Assembly (NCBI RefSeq): GCF_900199455.1 | Contig: NZ_FZQR01000006.1 | Coordinates: 1-64,000 of the forward strand | Origin: Mesorhizobium carmichaelinearum | Lineage (GTDB): Bacteria; Pseudomonadota; Alphaproteobacteria; Rhizobiales; Rhizobiaceae | DNA length: 64,000 bases | Direction of reading: 5' to 3' | Part shown: one piece after another, positions 18,754 to 27,833 of the stretch | Position numbering within the stretch: position 1 is the first letter of the stretch | Layout of the letters: every line of letters starts with the position of its first letter | Program-made: the position numbers and the translations under genes | Notes under the pieces: generated by a model | What the model was told of the DNA's origin: nothing | The model's input: only the letters and a program-made list of their open reading frames with translations | Database searches by the model: none

Positions 18754-18811
18754 GCCCTTTGGACAGTTTCGACTTGGGAGTTGATTATGAGCAAAATTTG
18801 TCCAAAGGGCC
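18753..18811 (+). promoter_or_regulatory. 13-bp inverted repeat covering the trpA ribosome site
   Basis: GGCCCTTTGGACA (18753-18765) and TGTCCAAAGGGCC (18799-18811) are perfect inverted arms with a 33-base loop in the trpB-trpA gap. The right arm contains the only purine-rich site (AAAGGG) ahead of the trpA ATG at 18816, so in RNA the hairpin would hide it. The loop carries GGGAG and an ATG for a ten-codon ORF. Confidence 0.7.
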
Positions 18812-18819
18812 AGACATGA
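18787..18819 (+). CDS. Candidate leader [13 protein letters not shown] coupled to trpA
   Basis: Ten codons with GGGAG six bases before the ATG. Its stop overlaps the trpA start as ATGA. Translating it would open the right arm of the inverted repeat and free the trpA ribosome site. It lacks a run of Trp codons, so it is not a classic attenuator peptide. The signals are good for such a short frame, but expression is unproven, and it may be a by-product of a palindromic repeat. Confidence 0.35.
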   Translation: MSKICPKGQT

Positions 18820-19655
18820 CAACCCGCATCGACCGCCGCATGGCGAAGCTGAAGACCGAAGGCCGCCCGGCGCTCGTCACCTATTTCATGGGCGGCGATC
18901 CGGACTACGACACCTCGCTGTCGATCATGAAGGCGCTGCCCGGGGCCGGCTCCGACATCATCGAGCTCGGCATGCCGTTTTCCGACCCGATGGCCGATGG
19001 CCCGGCGATCCAGGCGGCTGGCCTGCGCGCGCTGAAAGGCGGCCAGACGCTGGTCAAGACGCTGAAGATGGCGTCCGAGTTCCGCGCCGGTGACAATGAA
19101 ACGCCGATCGTGCTGATGGGCTACTACAACCCGATCTACATCTACGGCGTCGACCGCTTCCTGAAAGATGCGCTGGCCAGCGGCATCGACGGGCTGATCG
19201 TCGTCGACCTGCCGCCGGAAATGGACGAGGAACTCTGCATTCCGGCGCTCAAAGCCGGCATCAACTTCATCCGCCTGGCGACGCCGACCACCGACGACAA
19301 GCGCCTGCCCAAAGTGCTGCAGAACACATCCGGTTTCGTCTACTACGTCTCGATGACCGGCATCACCGGTTCGGCGCTGGCCGACACCGGCAAGGTGGCC
19401 GCCGCAGTCAACCGCATCAAGGGCCACACCGACCTGCCGGTCTGCGTCGGCTTCGGCGTCAAGACCGCCGAGCAGGCGCGTGTCATCGGCGCCAATGCCG
19501 ATGGCGTCGTCGTCGGCACGGCAATCGTCAATGCGGTCGCCAATGTGCTGGGGCCGACGGGCGAAAAGACCGCCGACCCGGCCGAGGCGGTTGCCACGCT
19601 GGTCAGCGGCCTGGCGCAAGGCGTGCGCTCGGCCCGCCTTGCTGCTGCCGAATAG
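18816..19655 (+). CDS. trpA: Tryptophan synthase alpha chain
   Basis: 279 aa from the ATG at 18816. The catalytic pair is Glu50 ([12 protein letters not shown]) and Asp61 (PMADGP). [14 protein letters not shown] and [12 protein letters not shown] are the phosphate-binding loops. It cleaves indole-3-glycerol phosphate to indole, which is channelled to TrpB. Its start is overlapped by the ten-codon ORF and lies four bases after a strong inverted repeat, so translation is probably coupled. Confidence 0.97.
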   Translation: MTTRIDRRMAKLKTEGRPALVTYFMGGDPDYDTSLSIMKALPGAGSDIIELGMPFSDPMADGPAIQAAGLRALKGGQTLVKTLKMASEFRAGDNETPIVLMGYYNPIYIYGVDRFLKDALASGIDGLIVVDLPPEMDEELCIPALKAGINFIRLATPTTDDKRLPKVLQNTSGFVYYVSMTGITGSALADTGKVAAAVNRIKGHTDLPVCVGFGVKTAEQARVIGANADGVVVGTAIVNAVANVLGPTGEKTADPAEAVATLVSGLAQGVRSARLAAAE

Positions 19656-19703
19656 TTTTCCTACGTTTTTAGCCAACTCTTCGTCAGGACAGGAGCCGAA
19701 GCG

Positions 19704-20630
19704 ATGAACTGGATCACCAATTACGTTCGCCCGAAGATCAATTCGATGCTCGGCCGGCGCACCGACATGCCCGAGAACCTCTGGATCAAGGATCCGGAGA
19801 CCGGCGAAATGGTGTTCCACAAGGATTTGGAATCCAACCAGTTCGTCATTCCGTCATCCGGCCACCACATGAAGATCTCGGCCAAGGAGCGGCTGAAATT
19901 CTTTTTCGATGACGGCAAGTACGAGACCCTGGACAATCCCAAGGTCATGCAGGATCCGCTGAAATTCCGTGACGAGAAGCGCTATGTCGACCGGCTGAAG
20001 GATGCCAAGGCCAAGACCGGCCTCGAAGACGCGATCATCAACGCACTGGGCACCGTCGAGGGCCTGCCGGTGGTGGTAACAGTGCAGGACTTCGCCTTCA
20101 TGGGCGGCTCGCTCGGCATGGCCGCCGGTGACGCTATCGTGCACGGCTTCGAAGTCGCCTTGCAGCGCAAGCGGCCGCTGATCCTGTTCGCCGCTTCCGG
20201 CGGCGCCCGCATGCAGGAAGGCATTTTGTCCCTGATGCAATTGCCGCGCACCACGGTTGGTGTCGACCGGCTGAAGGAAGCCGGCCTTCCCTACATCGTC
20301 GTGCTGACCAACCCGACCACCGGCGGCGTCACGGCTTCCTACGCCATGCTGGGCGACGTGCATATCGCCGAACCTGGCGCGCTGATCGGCTTTGCCGGCC
20401 CGCGCGTCATCGAACAGACCATCCGTGAAAAGCTGCCCGATGGTTTCCAGCGCTCCGAATATCTGATGGAGCACGGCATGGTCGACATGGTGGTGTCCAG
20501 GCTGGAGATGCGGGCCACGATCGCACGGCTGCTGAAGATGCTGCTCAAGATGCCGGAGGCGGAAAAACCGCTGGAGCCGGAAATCCTGCCGCCGGCGGTG
20601 ATCCCTGCCGAAGCCAGGCCGCAGGCCTGA
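19704..20630 (+). CDS. accD: Acetyl-CoA carboxylase carboxyltransferase subunit beta
   Basis: 308 aa. The crotonase-fold core is complete ([39 protein letters not shown]). The N-terminal region, which in E. coli AccD is a Cys4 zinc ribbon, aligns ([17 protein letters not shown], then SSGHHMKI) but has none of the four cysteines. With AccA it transfers the carboxyl group from biotin to acetyl-CoA, the first step of fatty acid synthesis. The order trpA-accD-folC is usual in alphaproteobacteria. It is followed by a palindromic repeat. Confidence 0.97.
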   Translation: MNWITNYVRPKINSMLGRRTDMPENLWIKDPETGEMVFHKDLESNQFVIPSSGHHMKISAKERLKFFFDDGKYETLDNPKVMQDPLKFRDEKRYVDRLKDAKAKTGLEDAIINALGTVEGLPVVVTVQDFAFMGGSLGMAAGDAIVHGFEVALQRKRPLILFAASGGARMQEGILSLMQLPRTTVGVDRLKEAGLPYIVVLTNPTTGGVTASYAMLGDVHIAEPGALIGFAGPRVIEQTIREKLPDGFQRSEYLMEHGMVDMVVSRLEMRATIARLLKMLLKMPEAEKPLEPEILPPAVIPAEARPQA

Positions 20631-20640
20631 CGCGACACTG

Positions 20641-20686
20641 TGCATGTCGCCCAAAAGTGACCTCGGTTTTGGGAAAACGACATGCA
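20641..20686. repeat. TGCATGTCG palindromic repeat, copy 2
   Basis: TGCATGTCG (20641-20649) and CGACATGCA (20678-20686) with a CCCAAAAGTG...GGTTTTGGG core. It is nearly the same as 10129-10174 and sits 10 bp after the accD stop. No other gene is seen in the gap 20631-20811. Confidence 0.85.
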
Positions 20687-20811
20687 CAAAACACGACTTT
20701 GACCGCCGCGAACAGTGATTGCGTCATGTCCATGGCGCGCTGTAGCCTTTTGATTGCCATGGCCATTCCGGAATTGATTCTGGTCCCCGGGCCGTGCGCC
20801 AGGATTCTGTC

Positions 20812-22137
20812 ATGACAACGCTCGCCGCCGACCGCGAAATCGAAGCCCTGATGGCGCTTCATCCGAAAGGTTTTGACCTTTCGCTCGACCGCATCACGCG
20901 GCTCTTGGAGCGGCTGGGCAATCCGCAGGACTTGCTGCCGCCGGTCATTCATATTGCCGGCACCAACGGCAAGGGCTCCTGCGCCGCCTTTTCCCGCGCG
21001 CTGCTTGAAGCCGCCGGCCACCTTGTCCATGTCCACACCTCGCCGCATCTGGTGAACTGGGCCGAGCGCTACCGGCTGGCCGCCGAAGGCGGCGGCAAAC
21101 TCGTCGACGATGAGACCTTCGCCGAGGCCATTGCCCGCGTCGCCAAGGCCAATGACGGCCAGAAGATCACCGTCTTCGAGATCCTCACCGCCGTCACCTT
21201 CATCTTGTTTTCCGAACATCCGGCCGAAGCCGCCATCATCGAGGTCGGTCTCGGCGGCCGCTTCGATGCCACCAATGTTGTCGCCAGGCCCGCCGTCTCG
21301 GTGATCATGCCGGTGTCGATGGACCACGAAGCCTATCTTGGCGACCGGGTCGAACTGATCGCGGCTGAAAAGGCCGGCATCATGAAGCGCGGCTGCCCGG
21401 TGGTGATTGGCGCGCAGGAAAGCGAGACGGCGCTGCAGGTGCTGATCGAGACCGCAGAGCGGCTGGAGTGCCCGACCTTCGTCTACGGCCAGGATTTCCT
21501 CGCCTTCGAGGAAAACGGCCGCATGGTCTATCAGGACGAAGACGGCCTGATGGACCTGCCGCCGCCGCGTCTGCCCGGGCGCCACCAGTTCGCCAATGCC
21601 GCCGCCGCGATCGCCGCGGTCAAGGCGGCCGGCTTCGAGATCAGCCACCGCGCCGCCGAGAAGGCGATGACCCATGTTGCCTGGCCCGGCCGCATGCAGA
21701 AACTGGTACAGGGGCGGCTGGCGGAGCTGGCGCCGAAGGGCGCCGACATCTGGCTCGACGGCGGTCACAATCCGGGCGCCGGCGTCGTCGTCGCCGAGGC
21801 GCTGGCCGAGCAGGAGGAAAAGAACCCGCGCCCGCTCTTCCTTATCTCGGGCATGATCAACACCAAGGACCAGAGCGGCTATTTCCGCGCCTTCAAAGGC
21901 CTTGTCCGGCATGTCTACACCGTGCCGGTGAGCCTGAGCGACGCCGGCGTGCCGAACGACGAGCTTGCGATCCGCGCCACTGAAGCCGGGCTGACCGCCG
22001 AGCCGGTGAGTTCCGTCGCCAACGCACTGATGCTGCTGCGCGACACCTGGGACGGCCCGCCGCCGCGCATCCTGATCGGCGGGTCGCTCTATCTGGCCGG
22101 GGCAGTATTGGCCGAGAACGGCACGCCGCCGACGTAA
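20812..22137 (+). CDS. folC: Bifunctional folylpolyglutamate synthase/dihydrofolate synthase
   Basis: 441 aa from the ATG at 20812 (a GTG at 20794 is also in frame). The ATP-binding loop is IAGTNGKGSCAAF. VHTSPHLVNWAERYR and FEILTAVTFILFSEHPAEAA are the Mur-ligase-like family motifs, and WLDGGHNPGAG is the C-terminal domain signature. It adds glutamate to dihydropteroate and folates in the cytoplasm. Confidence 0.96.
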   Translation: MTTLAADREIEALMALHPKGFDLSLDRITRLLERLGNPQDLLPPVIHIAGTNGKGSCAAFSRALLEAAGHLVHVHTSPHLVNWAERYRLAAEGGGKLVDDETFAEAIARVAKANDGQKITVFEILTAVTFILFSEHPAEAAIIEVGLGGRFDATNVVARPAVSVIMPVSMDHEAYLGDRVELIAAEKAGIMKRGCPVVIGAQESETALQVLIETAERLECPTFVYGQDFLAFEENGRMVYQDEDGLMDLPPPRLPGRHQFANAAAAIAAVKAAGFEISHRAAEKAMTHVAWPGRMQKLVQGRLAELAPKGADIWLDGGHNPGAGVVVAEALAEQEEKNPRPLFLISGMINTKDQSGYFRAFKGLVRHVYTVPVSLSDAGVPNDELAIRATEAGLTAEPVSSVANALMLLRDTWDGPPPRILIGGSLYLAGAVLAENGTPPT

Positions 22138-22167
22138 GCATTTGATGACCGACGCAGGGAGCCTGTG

Positions 22168-22587
22168 ATGATCAAGGTAAAGCAGCTCGCCCATGTCTGC
22201 ATTTTCGCGCATGACCTGGAAGCGACGCGAAGCTTCTACCGCGACGTGCTCGGGCTGGACACGCGGTTCAATTTCCTGCGCGACGGCGAGATTTTCGGCT
22301 TCTACCTCGATTGCGGCGGCCGCAGCCATGTCGAGGTGTTCCAGAAGAATGCCACCACTTACAACGAACTCAACCAGATCAACCATTTCTGCCTGGAAGT
22401 CGAAGACATCGACGCCGCGATCGCCCACATCAAGTCGAAGGGCATCGACGTGACCGCCAAGAAGCACGCCTGCGACGACACCTTTCAGGCCTGGATCCGC
22501 GATCCCAACGGCGTGAAGATCGAGCTGTTCGAATACACCGCAAAAAGCGCGCAGTTCACCGGCGGGGACCGGATCGCCGACTGGTGA
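22168..22587 (+). CDS. VOC (glyoxalase/bleomycin resistance) family protein
   Basis: 139 aa. Two beta-alpha-beta-beta-beta units: LAHVCIFAHDLEATRSFYRD and INHFCLEVEDIDAAIAHIKS. Probable metal ligands are His10, Glu57 (in HVEVFQ), His72 and Glu (KIELFEYT). The closest style is small lactoylglutathione-lyase-like proteins of unknown substrate. I chose the ATG at 22168 over the GTG at 22165 because AGGGAG is then better spaced. It is followed directly by a repeat element. Confidence 0.85.
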   Translation: MIKVKQLAHVCIFAHDLEATRSFYRDVLGLDTRFNFLRDGEIFGFYLDCGGRSHVEVFQKNATTYNELNQINHFCLEVEDIDAAIAHIKSKGIDVTAKKHACDDTFQAWIRDPNGVKIELFEYTAKSAQFTGGDRIADW

Positions 22588-22728
22588 CTAGAGCAATTCC
22601 AGGAAAAGTGTGAGCGGTTTTCCCGGGAAAAGCGCGTAGCGCTTTCCCTTTGGGAATTGCGTCAAAACAAAGAGTTAGAGCGGTTCGCCGTTTCCATGAA
22701 ACGGTGAAACGCTATAGACATGCTCTAG
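22588..22728. repeat. Full-length GCAATTCC repeat element between VOC and vapC
   Basis: The element begins CTAGAGCAATTCCAGG and ends ATGCTCTAG, so the outer ends CTAGAGCA/TGCTCTAG are inverted. Inside are GGGAAAAGCGC/GCGCTTTCCC and GTTTCC/GGAAAC-type stems. It is about 140 bp and similar to 47152-47281, with shorter copies at 57338-57443 and 9013-9057. The last bases form the TAG stop codon of vapC on the minus strand. Confidence 0.85.
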
Positions 22729-23138
22729 AAATCCCAAGGCGAGATCAGCTCAAGCTTGGCCGGAGCGAAGTCGTTGAGATTGCGCGTCGCCAGCCGGCCT
22801 CCATTCACGCGCGCTATCGCCGCGATCATGCCATCGGGAGCCGACATGCCGCGACCTTGGTGCGTCGCGGCCCCCATGATCTCGCCGTAAGCCAAGGCAG
22901 CCTCTTCCGTCAGTCCAAAAATCCGGTCGGCAAATCGATGCCGCCATCGGGAAAGTCCCTGTTCCAGCCGATCCGCACGCTCGTCAGGTCGTATCTTTTG
23001 AATACCGAAGGCGATTTCAGCAATCGTCACTGTGGGAAGGGCCAGTTCGGCGTCATTGCGCACAAGCCACGCCAGCACGGCTGGGTCCGGCGTCTTCTTC
23101 AGAGACTCCGAAATCACGTTGGTATCGACGAAAATCAA
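22725..23138 (-). CDS. vapC: VapC/FitB-type PIN-domain toxin
   Basis: 137 aa. PIN-domain acidic residues are Asp5 (MIFVDTN), Glu41 (TIAEIAFG), Asp102 (APDGMIAA) and Asp123. PIN toxins are Mg-dependent RNases, often cutting tRNA or rRNA. TRNLNDFAPAKLELISPW is the usual FitB-like C-terminus. Its start overlaps the antitoxin stop (ATGA), and its own TAG stop is donated by the neighbouring repeat element. The RNA target is not predictable. Confidence 0.92.
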   Translation of the reverse strand: MIFVDTNVISESLKKTPDPAVLAWLVRNDAELALPTVTIAEIAFGIQKIRPDERADRLEQGLSRWRHRFADRIFGLTEEAALAYGEIMGAATHQGRGMSAPDGMIAAIARVNGGRLATRNLNDFAPAKLELISPWDF

Positions 23139-23383
23139 AGCTCAATTCCTGAATGAACCTCGCGACCTCCGCGAATAACTTTCTCCAGATCAATGTCGAC
23201 GCCACTGCTTGCGGTCAGGCTGGCATAGAAGGTTGAGGCGGGTTCGCGGCCAGCTTCCCGGATCTCGTAGGATTCAAGCGCGCGTTCGACCACGTCGGCT
23301 ATCGAGCGGTTCTCGCGACGAGCAAGCCTATGAGCCAGGTCACGTGCTTTAGCGCTGCGGACTGAGAGCTGTGGTTCGGCCAT
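23135..23383 (-). CDS. vapB: VapB/FitA-type antitoxin
   Basis: 82 aa. The N-terminal ribbon-helix-helix (QLSVRSAKARDLAHRLARRE then RSIADVVERALESYE) binds DNA. The C-terminal tail should wrap the toxin. It is the first gene of the two-gene unit, translationally coupled to vapC. Two perfect palindromes lie 39-74 bp upstream and are the probable operators for autoregulation by the VapBC complex. Confidence 0.9.
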   Translation of the reverse strand: MAEPQLSVRSAKARDLAHRLARRENRSIADVVERALESYEIREAGREPASTFYASLTASSGVDIDLEKVIRGGREVHSGIEL

Positions 23384-23421
23384 TTCAAACTCCCTTTTGG
23401 AGAGATATAGACCGATGCGTG

Positions 23422-23457
23422 TCTGCCATCAAGATGGCAGATGATGGCACGCCATCA
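23422..23457. promoter_or_regulatory. Twin palindromic operators of the vapBC unit
   Basis: TCTGCCATC-AA-GATGGCAGA (23422-23441) and TGATGGC-AC-GCCATCA (23442-23457) are adjacent perfect dyads sharing the half-site GCCATC/GATGGC, giving four half-sites in 36 bp. This is the layout expected for cooperative binding by ribbon-helix-helix antitoxins. Confidence 0.75.
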
Positions 23458-23500
23458 CCGTGATGGGTTTCCAGCACCCCAATCAGCGTTCAACAGCGGA

Positions 23501-23782
23501 TCACTTCAGCTCGATCTCGATGAAAGCATATTCGCCGTCATTGGCGCTGATGACGTCGTGTTCGACGCCTTCCTTGCGGAAATAGGGCGCGCCTTTCTTC
23601 ATCTCGGCAAAGGTTTCGCCGTCCTTGGTCACCAGCTTCAGCTTGCCGTCCATCAGCGGCACCACGACATAGTCGTGGCCGTGGCGATGCCAGCCGGTGT
23701 TGTCGCCCGGCTGGAAGCGGTACTCGGTGACGATGACGCGCTCATTGTCGATGAAGACGGTGGCCTTGGCGGATCCGGTCAT
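23501..23782 (-). CDS. Small cupin-domain protein
   Basis: 93 aa, a single cupin barrel. Motif 1 is visible as GWHRHGHDYVVVPLMDGKL (three histidines plus a possible acidic ligand) and motif 2 as YFRKEGVEHDVISAN. A metal site is likely. Cupins this small include mannose-isomerase-like and ligand-binding proteins; the role is unknown. GGAGAG precedes the ATG. It is on the same strand as trxA but separated from it by a terminator. Confidence 0.85.
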   Translation of the reverse strand: MTGSAKATVFIDNERVIVTEYRFQPGDNTGWHRHGHDYVVVPLMDGKLKLVTKDGETFAEMKKGAPYFRKEGVEHDVISANDGEYAFIEIELK

Positions 23783-23869
23783 GTCGCTCTCCTGTTTCTG
23801 CTGCCAACAGAAGACATCGTGTGCCCCGATGTGAGGGCCAGAGCGGGTTGGCCGATGGCGCCAACAAAA

Positions 23870-23891
23870 AGCCCGGCGCGATGGCCGGGCT
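23870..23891 (-). terminator. Rho-independent terminator after trxA
   Basis: On the minus strand AGCCCGGC and GCCGGGCT form an 8-bp stem followed by TTTTTGTT, 25 bp after the trxA stop. Confidence 0.9.
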
Positions 23892-23916
23892 CTTGCTATC
23901 GGGAATTTCAGTTGGA

Positions 23917-24243
23917 TCAGGCGAGGCTGCCATTGATCCAGTGCGACAGCGCGGTCTTGGGCGCGGCACCGACCTTCATGTCGGCCACTTCGCCGCCCTT
24001 GAAGATCATCAGCGTCGGGATTGAGCGCACGCCGAACTGTGCAGCAAGCTCAGGGTTCTCGTCGATGTTGAGCTTGGCGATCTTAACCTTGCCGCCGAGC
24101 TCGTTGGCGATCTCTTCCAGCGACGGGCCGATCATCTTGCACGGGCCGCACCATTCAGCCCAGAAATCCACCACGACCGGCTCTTTGGCGTTGAGCACGT
24201 CGGCCTGGAAATTGTTCTTGTCGACCTTGACGGTGGCACCCAT
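23917..24243 (-). CDS. trxA: Thioredoxin
   Basis: 107 aa from the ATG at 24243, with AAGGAA upstream. The active site is WCGPC (Cys32, Cys35) in [18 protein letters not shown], and the cis-proline lies in [12 protein letters not shown]. It is the general cytoplasmic disulfide reductant. It lies downstream of addA on the same strand, as in other rhizobia, 77 bp away. Confidence 0.97.
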   Translation of the reverse strand: MGATVKVDKNNFQADVLNAKEPVVVDFWAEWCGPCKMIGPSLEEIANELGGKVKIAKLNIDENPELAAQFGVRSIPTLMIFKGGEVADMKVGAAPKTALSHWINGSLA

Positions 24244-24320
24244 GCGGAAAATTCCTTTCGAGAGTTCTTTGTCGCACCAAATGTGGTGGCTGTCGCGCCC
24301 TTCTTCAAGCAGGTCTTGTG

Positions 24321-27300
24321 TCACGCTCCTGTGAGTCGGGCAAGGGCGTCATCCATGGCCCCGGCCGGCAGTTCGATCAGCCGTGGCGCTTCGGTGAACA
24401 AGAGGGCCGCCTTGACATCCCGCCCGGGATAAAGCGGCTTGAGCAGGGCGCGATAGAGCGCCAGCTGCAGCAGATAGGCCGGCGGAACCTCGGCTAGCGA
24501 GGTGGGCGCCGGCCGGTTGGTCTTGTAGTCGATGATCGAAACCGTGTCCGCCGTCACCGCCAGCCGGTCGATTTTGCCGGAAATCGACCGCGTTTTACCC
24601 CGGACCTCCAGGCTGCCCATGATCGCCACCTCGGCGCGAGAAGATGGTGCGAACAATTGGCCGAGGCGAGGGTCGGCAAGGATGGCGATGACCGATGCCA
24701 AGGCCTTGTCCCGCTCTGACGGCGGCCACGCGACACCTGTTCGCGCGAGATAGCGCTCGGCTGCGCCTTGGCGTTCGTCTTCGGCAATGCCGGGCAACAT
24801 CTGCAGCAGCTTGTGCAAAGCGAGCCCGCGCAGGACGGCAAAGCCGGGCTCGGCATCGGCGTCCAGCACTGGCGAAGCCTTGTCGACGACCGCTTCCTTG
24901 CCTTCGTCGATCAGCGCCGAGGCGCCGGATGGCGACAGCGGCCGGGGCAGATCCTCGAAAGGCGGCAAGGGCCGGGACAGGGTCGCCGGCAACGGCTCGA
25001 AAGCATCGGCCTGCCGCGCCTGCTCGTCGGCGCTCGGCGCGACGGGCGGCAGTTTGGTGACATGGAAACGGTGCACCGGCTCGCCGCCGACGGGATGCGC
25101 ACGCTGTTCGCTTTCCGGCGCGCCGATCAGCGCGCGGCTGACGATCGAATGCCAGGTGCCGACGTTCGGCGCCCGCTTGCCGTGATAGCCGCAGACGATC
25201 AGCCGGTCCTCGGCGCGGGTCATGCCGACATAGAGCAGCCTTCGGTATTCATCGTCGGCAAGTTCCCGTGCTCGCGCCGCCGCCGCCTTCGAAAAGCCGT
25301 TGGCGACGTCGCTGGCCGAACGCCAGAGATAGCCCTTGCCCTCCCAGTACGTGCGCGAGCCGTCGAAGGGCATCAGGCGCGGCAGATGCTGGTCGCTGAA
25401 CGGGGCGGAGCCGCCATCGACCAGGAACACCACCGGCGCCTCCAGACCCTTGGCGGCGTGCACCGTCATGACACGGACCTCGTCACGCGTCTGGTCCATC
25501 TCGCGCTTGATCTCGGGGCCGGCATTCTCCAGCGTCGACAGGAAGGCTTCCAGACCGGGCAGGCCGGTCCGTTCTTCGGCAAGGCAGAAGCTCAGGAACT
25601 CATCGAGAATATCGCCGGCCTCCGGCCCGAGCCGCGCGATCATTTTTCTGCGCACGCCATCACGCGCCAGCAGGCCGGCATAGAATTCGAACACCGGCTT
25701 GAAAGCGGCCTCGTCGGTCCAGATGTCGAGTTGCGCGACGATCTTCGCCAAGCGTTCGTCTCCTTCGGCATGCTGGCGTAGTGACGCGGCCAGCGACAGG
25801 CCGGGCGGCCTCTGCGCGGCGAGCGTGAACAGCGCCTCCTCCGGCAGGTCGAAGATCGGGCTGCGCAGCACGGCGGCCAGCGACAGGTCGTCCTGCGGCT
25901 GGATGAGGAGATGGCCGAGCGCGATCAAATCCTTGACGGCGATGTGGCCGGGCAGGCTCAGCCGGTCGGCGCCGGCGACCGGAATGTCGCGGCGCTTGAG
26001 CGCCCGCGTCAGCGCGTGGACAAAACTGTCGCGCTTGCGCACCAGCACCAGCACATCGCCCGGCCGCAGCCGCTTGCCGCGGCCTTCGATGATCTCGCTT
26101 TTGCCGATCCAGCCGGCAATGGTCGCCGCGACGTTCTCGGCAACGCGCACCGCCGGCGCATGGGCGTGGTCGATGGCTTGCGTCCAGTCGTCGGGCTCGT
26201 CGACGATATCGGCGCCGATCGACGGCCAGACCTCGACATAGCCCGGCGCATCGGTGCGGATTGCCTTGTGGCTCAGCGGATCGGGATCATGGCTGATGCC
26301 GCGCCGCACGATCGGATCGGCAAAGACGCGGTCGACGGCGGCCAGCACGTCGTCGGTCGAGCGGAACGACCAGGTGAGCTTGAGGTCGGCGAAGGACGCC
26401 TCGGCATCGCGCACCCGTCCGGCAAACAGCAGCCGGCTGTCGGCGAAGGAGTCCGGCGCAGCGCCCTGGAAGGAATAGATCGACTGCTTCTCGTCGCCGA
26501 CGGCAAACACCGTGCGGTGGACCCGGTCGCGCGCGCCGAGGCCGGCGAAAAATTCTTCCGCCAGCCGCTTCACCACCTCCCATTGATCCGGGCTGGTGTC
26601 CTGCGCCTCGTCGAGCAGGATGTGGTCGATGCCCTGGTCGAGTTTGTATTGCACCCAGGGTCCAGCATCGGGTCGCGCCAAAAGGTTGACCGTGCGGGTG
26701 ATCAGATCGTTGAAGTCGAGAAAGCCGCGGCTGCGCTTCAGCACCTCGTAGCGGGCGATCAGCCAGTCGGCGATGGTCAGTGCCGCACGTGTGCCTTCCA
26801 GCATGCGGAACAGCGCCAGCCGGTCGACGGTTTCGATGATGGCGCTTGCCGCCGAGACATAGCGCTCGGCGAGGTCCGGCAGCCGGTCGGTCAGGGCTTT
26901 CTTGAAGGCCTTTGTCGGATCGTAGGGATCGCCGTCGGTCTTGAGGAAGGCTCTCGCGAGCAATTGCAGGCGGCGAACAGGATCGCTCTCGGCGAAAGCC
27001 TGGCGCGCATAGGGCAGGATGTTGTTCAGCACCGATCGGGCGTCGGTGGATTCGGCGGCCTGGGCGAAGCCGGCGAAATAGTCGGGCAGGAAGCCTGGCA
27101 ACGGCCAGACCGATGCTGCAATCCCTTCGGCGGTCTGGCCAGGGCGGAAATGGAATTCGTCGAACAAAGGCTGGAAGCCGTCGCGCCCGACCGCGTAGAG
27201 GAAATGACGCAACCCGTCGCGCTTGCGCACGATTTCGCCGAGCAGGGCATCGAGACCGGCCTCGCCGCCGCGCTCCAGTACGGTGGCGAAGGCGTCGGCC

Positions 27301-27833
27301 AGATCCGGGTTGCCGGCAGCCGTGCCGGAGATCATCTCGCGGCGCGCGGCGGCGAAAAGCGATGCCTCCATCTGGCCGTCGAGCATCTCGAAATGGGCCG
27401 GGATGTTGGCTTCCAGCGGGAACTGGTGGAGCACGGATTCGCAGAAGGCGTGGATGGTCTGGATCTTCAGCCCGCCCGGCGTTTCCAGCGCCTCGGCGAA
27501 CAGGCGCCGTGCCCGGCGCATCGTGTCGCGGTCGGGCCGGCGCCCTTCGAGCGCCTCGATCTTTGCGGCCAGCTCTGCGTCGCCGAGCACCGTCCAGTCC
27601 GACAACGTGGAAAAAACCCGGTTCGACATGTTGGCGGCGGCGGCGCGCGTATAGGTCAGGCACAGGATCTTCGACGGGTCGGTGCCGTTGAGCAGCAGCC
27701 GGATGACGCGCTGCGCCAGCACATGGGTCTTGCCGGAGCCGGCATTGGCCGACACCCATGCCGAATTCTGCGGATCGGCGGCGCGGGCCTGGCTGTTGGC
27801 TGTGTCGCTCGGGATGGGATAGGCCTTCTTCAT
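24321..27833 (-). CDS. addA: Double-strand break repair helicase AddA
   Basis: 1170 aa from the ATG at 27833 ([15 protein letters not shown]). UvrD-type helicase motifs: Walker A ANAGSGKT (residues 29-36), [42 protein letters not shown] and [20 protein letters not shown]. The C-terminal nuclease motif is [11 protein letters not shown]. With AddB it resects double-strand ends for RecA, replacing RecBCD in this group. Its start overlaps the addB stop (ATGA). The frame is open far upstream inside addB, which is a GC-rich artefact. Confidence 0.96.
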   Translation of the reverse strand: MKKAYPIPSDTANSQARAADPQNSAWVSANAGSGKTHVLAQRVIRLLLNGTDPSKILCLTYTRAAAANMSNRVFSTLSDWTVLGDAELAAKIEALEGRRPDRDTMRRARRLFAEALETPGGLKIQTIHAFCESVLHQFPLEANIPAHFEMLDGQMEASLFAAARREMISGTAAGNPDLADAFATVLERGGEAGLDALLGEIVRKRDGLRHFLYAVGRDGFQPLFDEFHFRPGQTAEGIAASVWPLPGFLPDYFAGFAQAAESTDARSVLNNILPYARQAFAESDPVRRLQLLARAFLKTDGDPYDPTKAFKKALTDRLPDLAERYVSAASAIIETVDRLALFRMLEGTRAALTIADWLIARYEVLKRSRGFLDFNDLITRTVNLLARPDAGPWVQYKLDQGIDHILLDEAQDTSPDQWEVVKRLAEEFFAGLGARDRVHRTVFAVGDEKQSIYSFQGAAPDSFADSRLLFAGRVRDAEASFADLKLTWSFRSTDDVLAAVDRVFADPIVRRGISHDPDPLSHKAIRTDAPGYVEVWPSIGADIVDEPDDWTQAIDHAHAPAVRVAENVAATIAGWIGKSEIIEGRGKRLRPGDVLVLVRKRDSFVHALTRALKRRDIPVAGADRLSLPGHIAVKDLIALGHLLIQPQDDLSLAAVLRSPIFDLPEEALFTLAAQRPPGLSLAASLRQHAEGDERLAKIVAQLDIWTDEAAFKPVFEFYAGLLARDGVRRKMIARLGPEAGDILDEFLSFCLAEERTGLPGLEAFLSTLENAGPEIKREMDQTRDEVRVMTVHAAKGLEAPVVFLVDGGSAPFSDQHLPRLMPFDGSRTYWEGKGYLWRSASDVANGFSKAAAARARELADDEYRRLLYVGMTRAEDRLIVCGYHGKRAPNVGTWHSIVSRALIGAPESEQRAHPVGGEPVHRFHVTKLPPVAPSADEQARQADAFEPLPATLSRPLPPFEDLPRPLSPSGASALIDEGKEAVVDKASPVLDADAEPGFAVLRGLALHKLLQMLPGIAEDERQGAAERYLARTGVAWPPSERDKALASVIAILADPRLGQLFAPSSRAEVAIMGSLEVRGKTRSISGKIDRLAVTADTVSIIDYKTNRPAPTSLAEVPPAYLLQLALYRALLKPLYPGRDVKAALLFTEAPRLIELPAGAMDDALARLTGA

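Noticed and set aside
18754..18815. Classic trp attenuator between trpB and trpA
   Set aside because: The ten-codon ORF has no tryptophan codons, and no alternative terminator stem with a T-tract is present.
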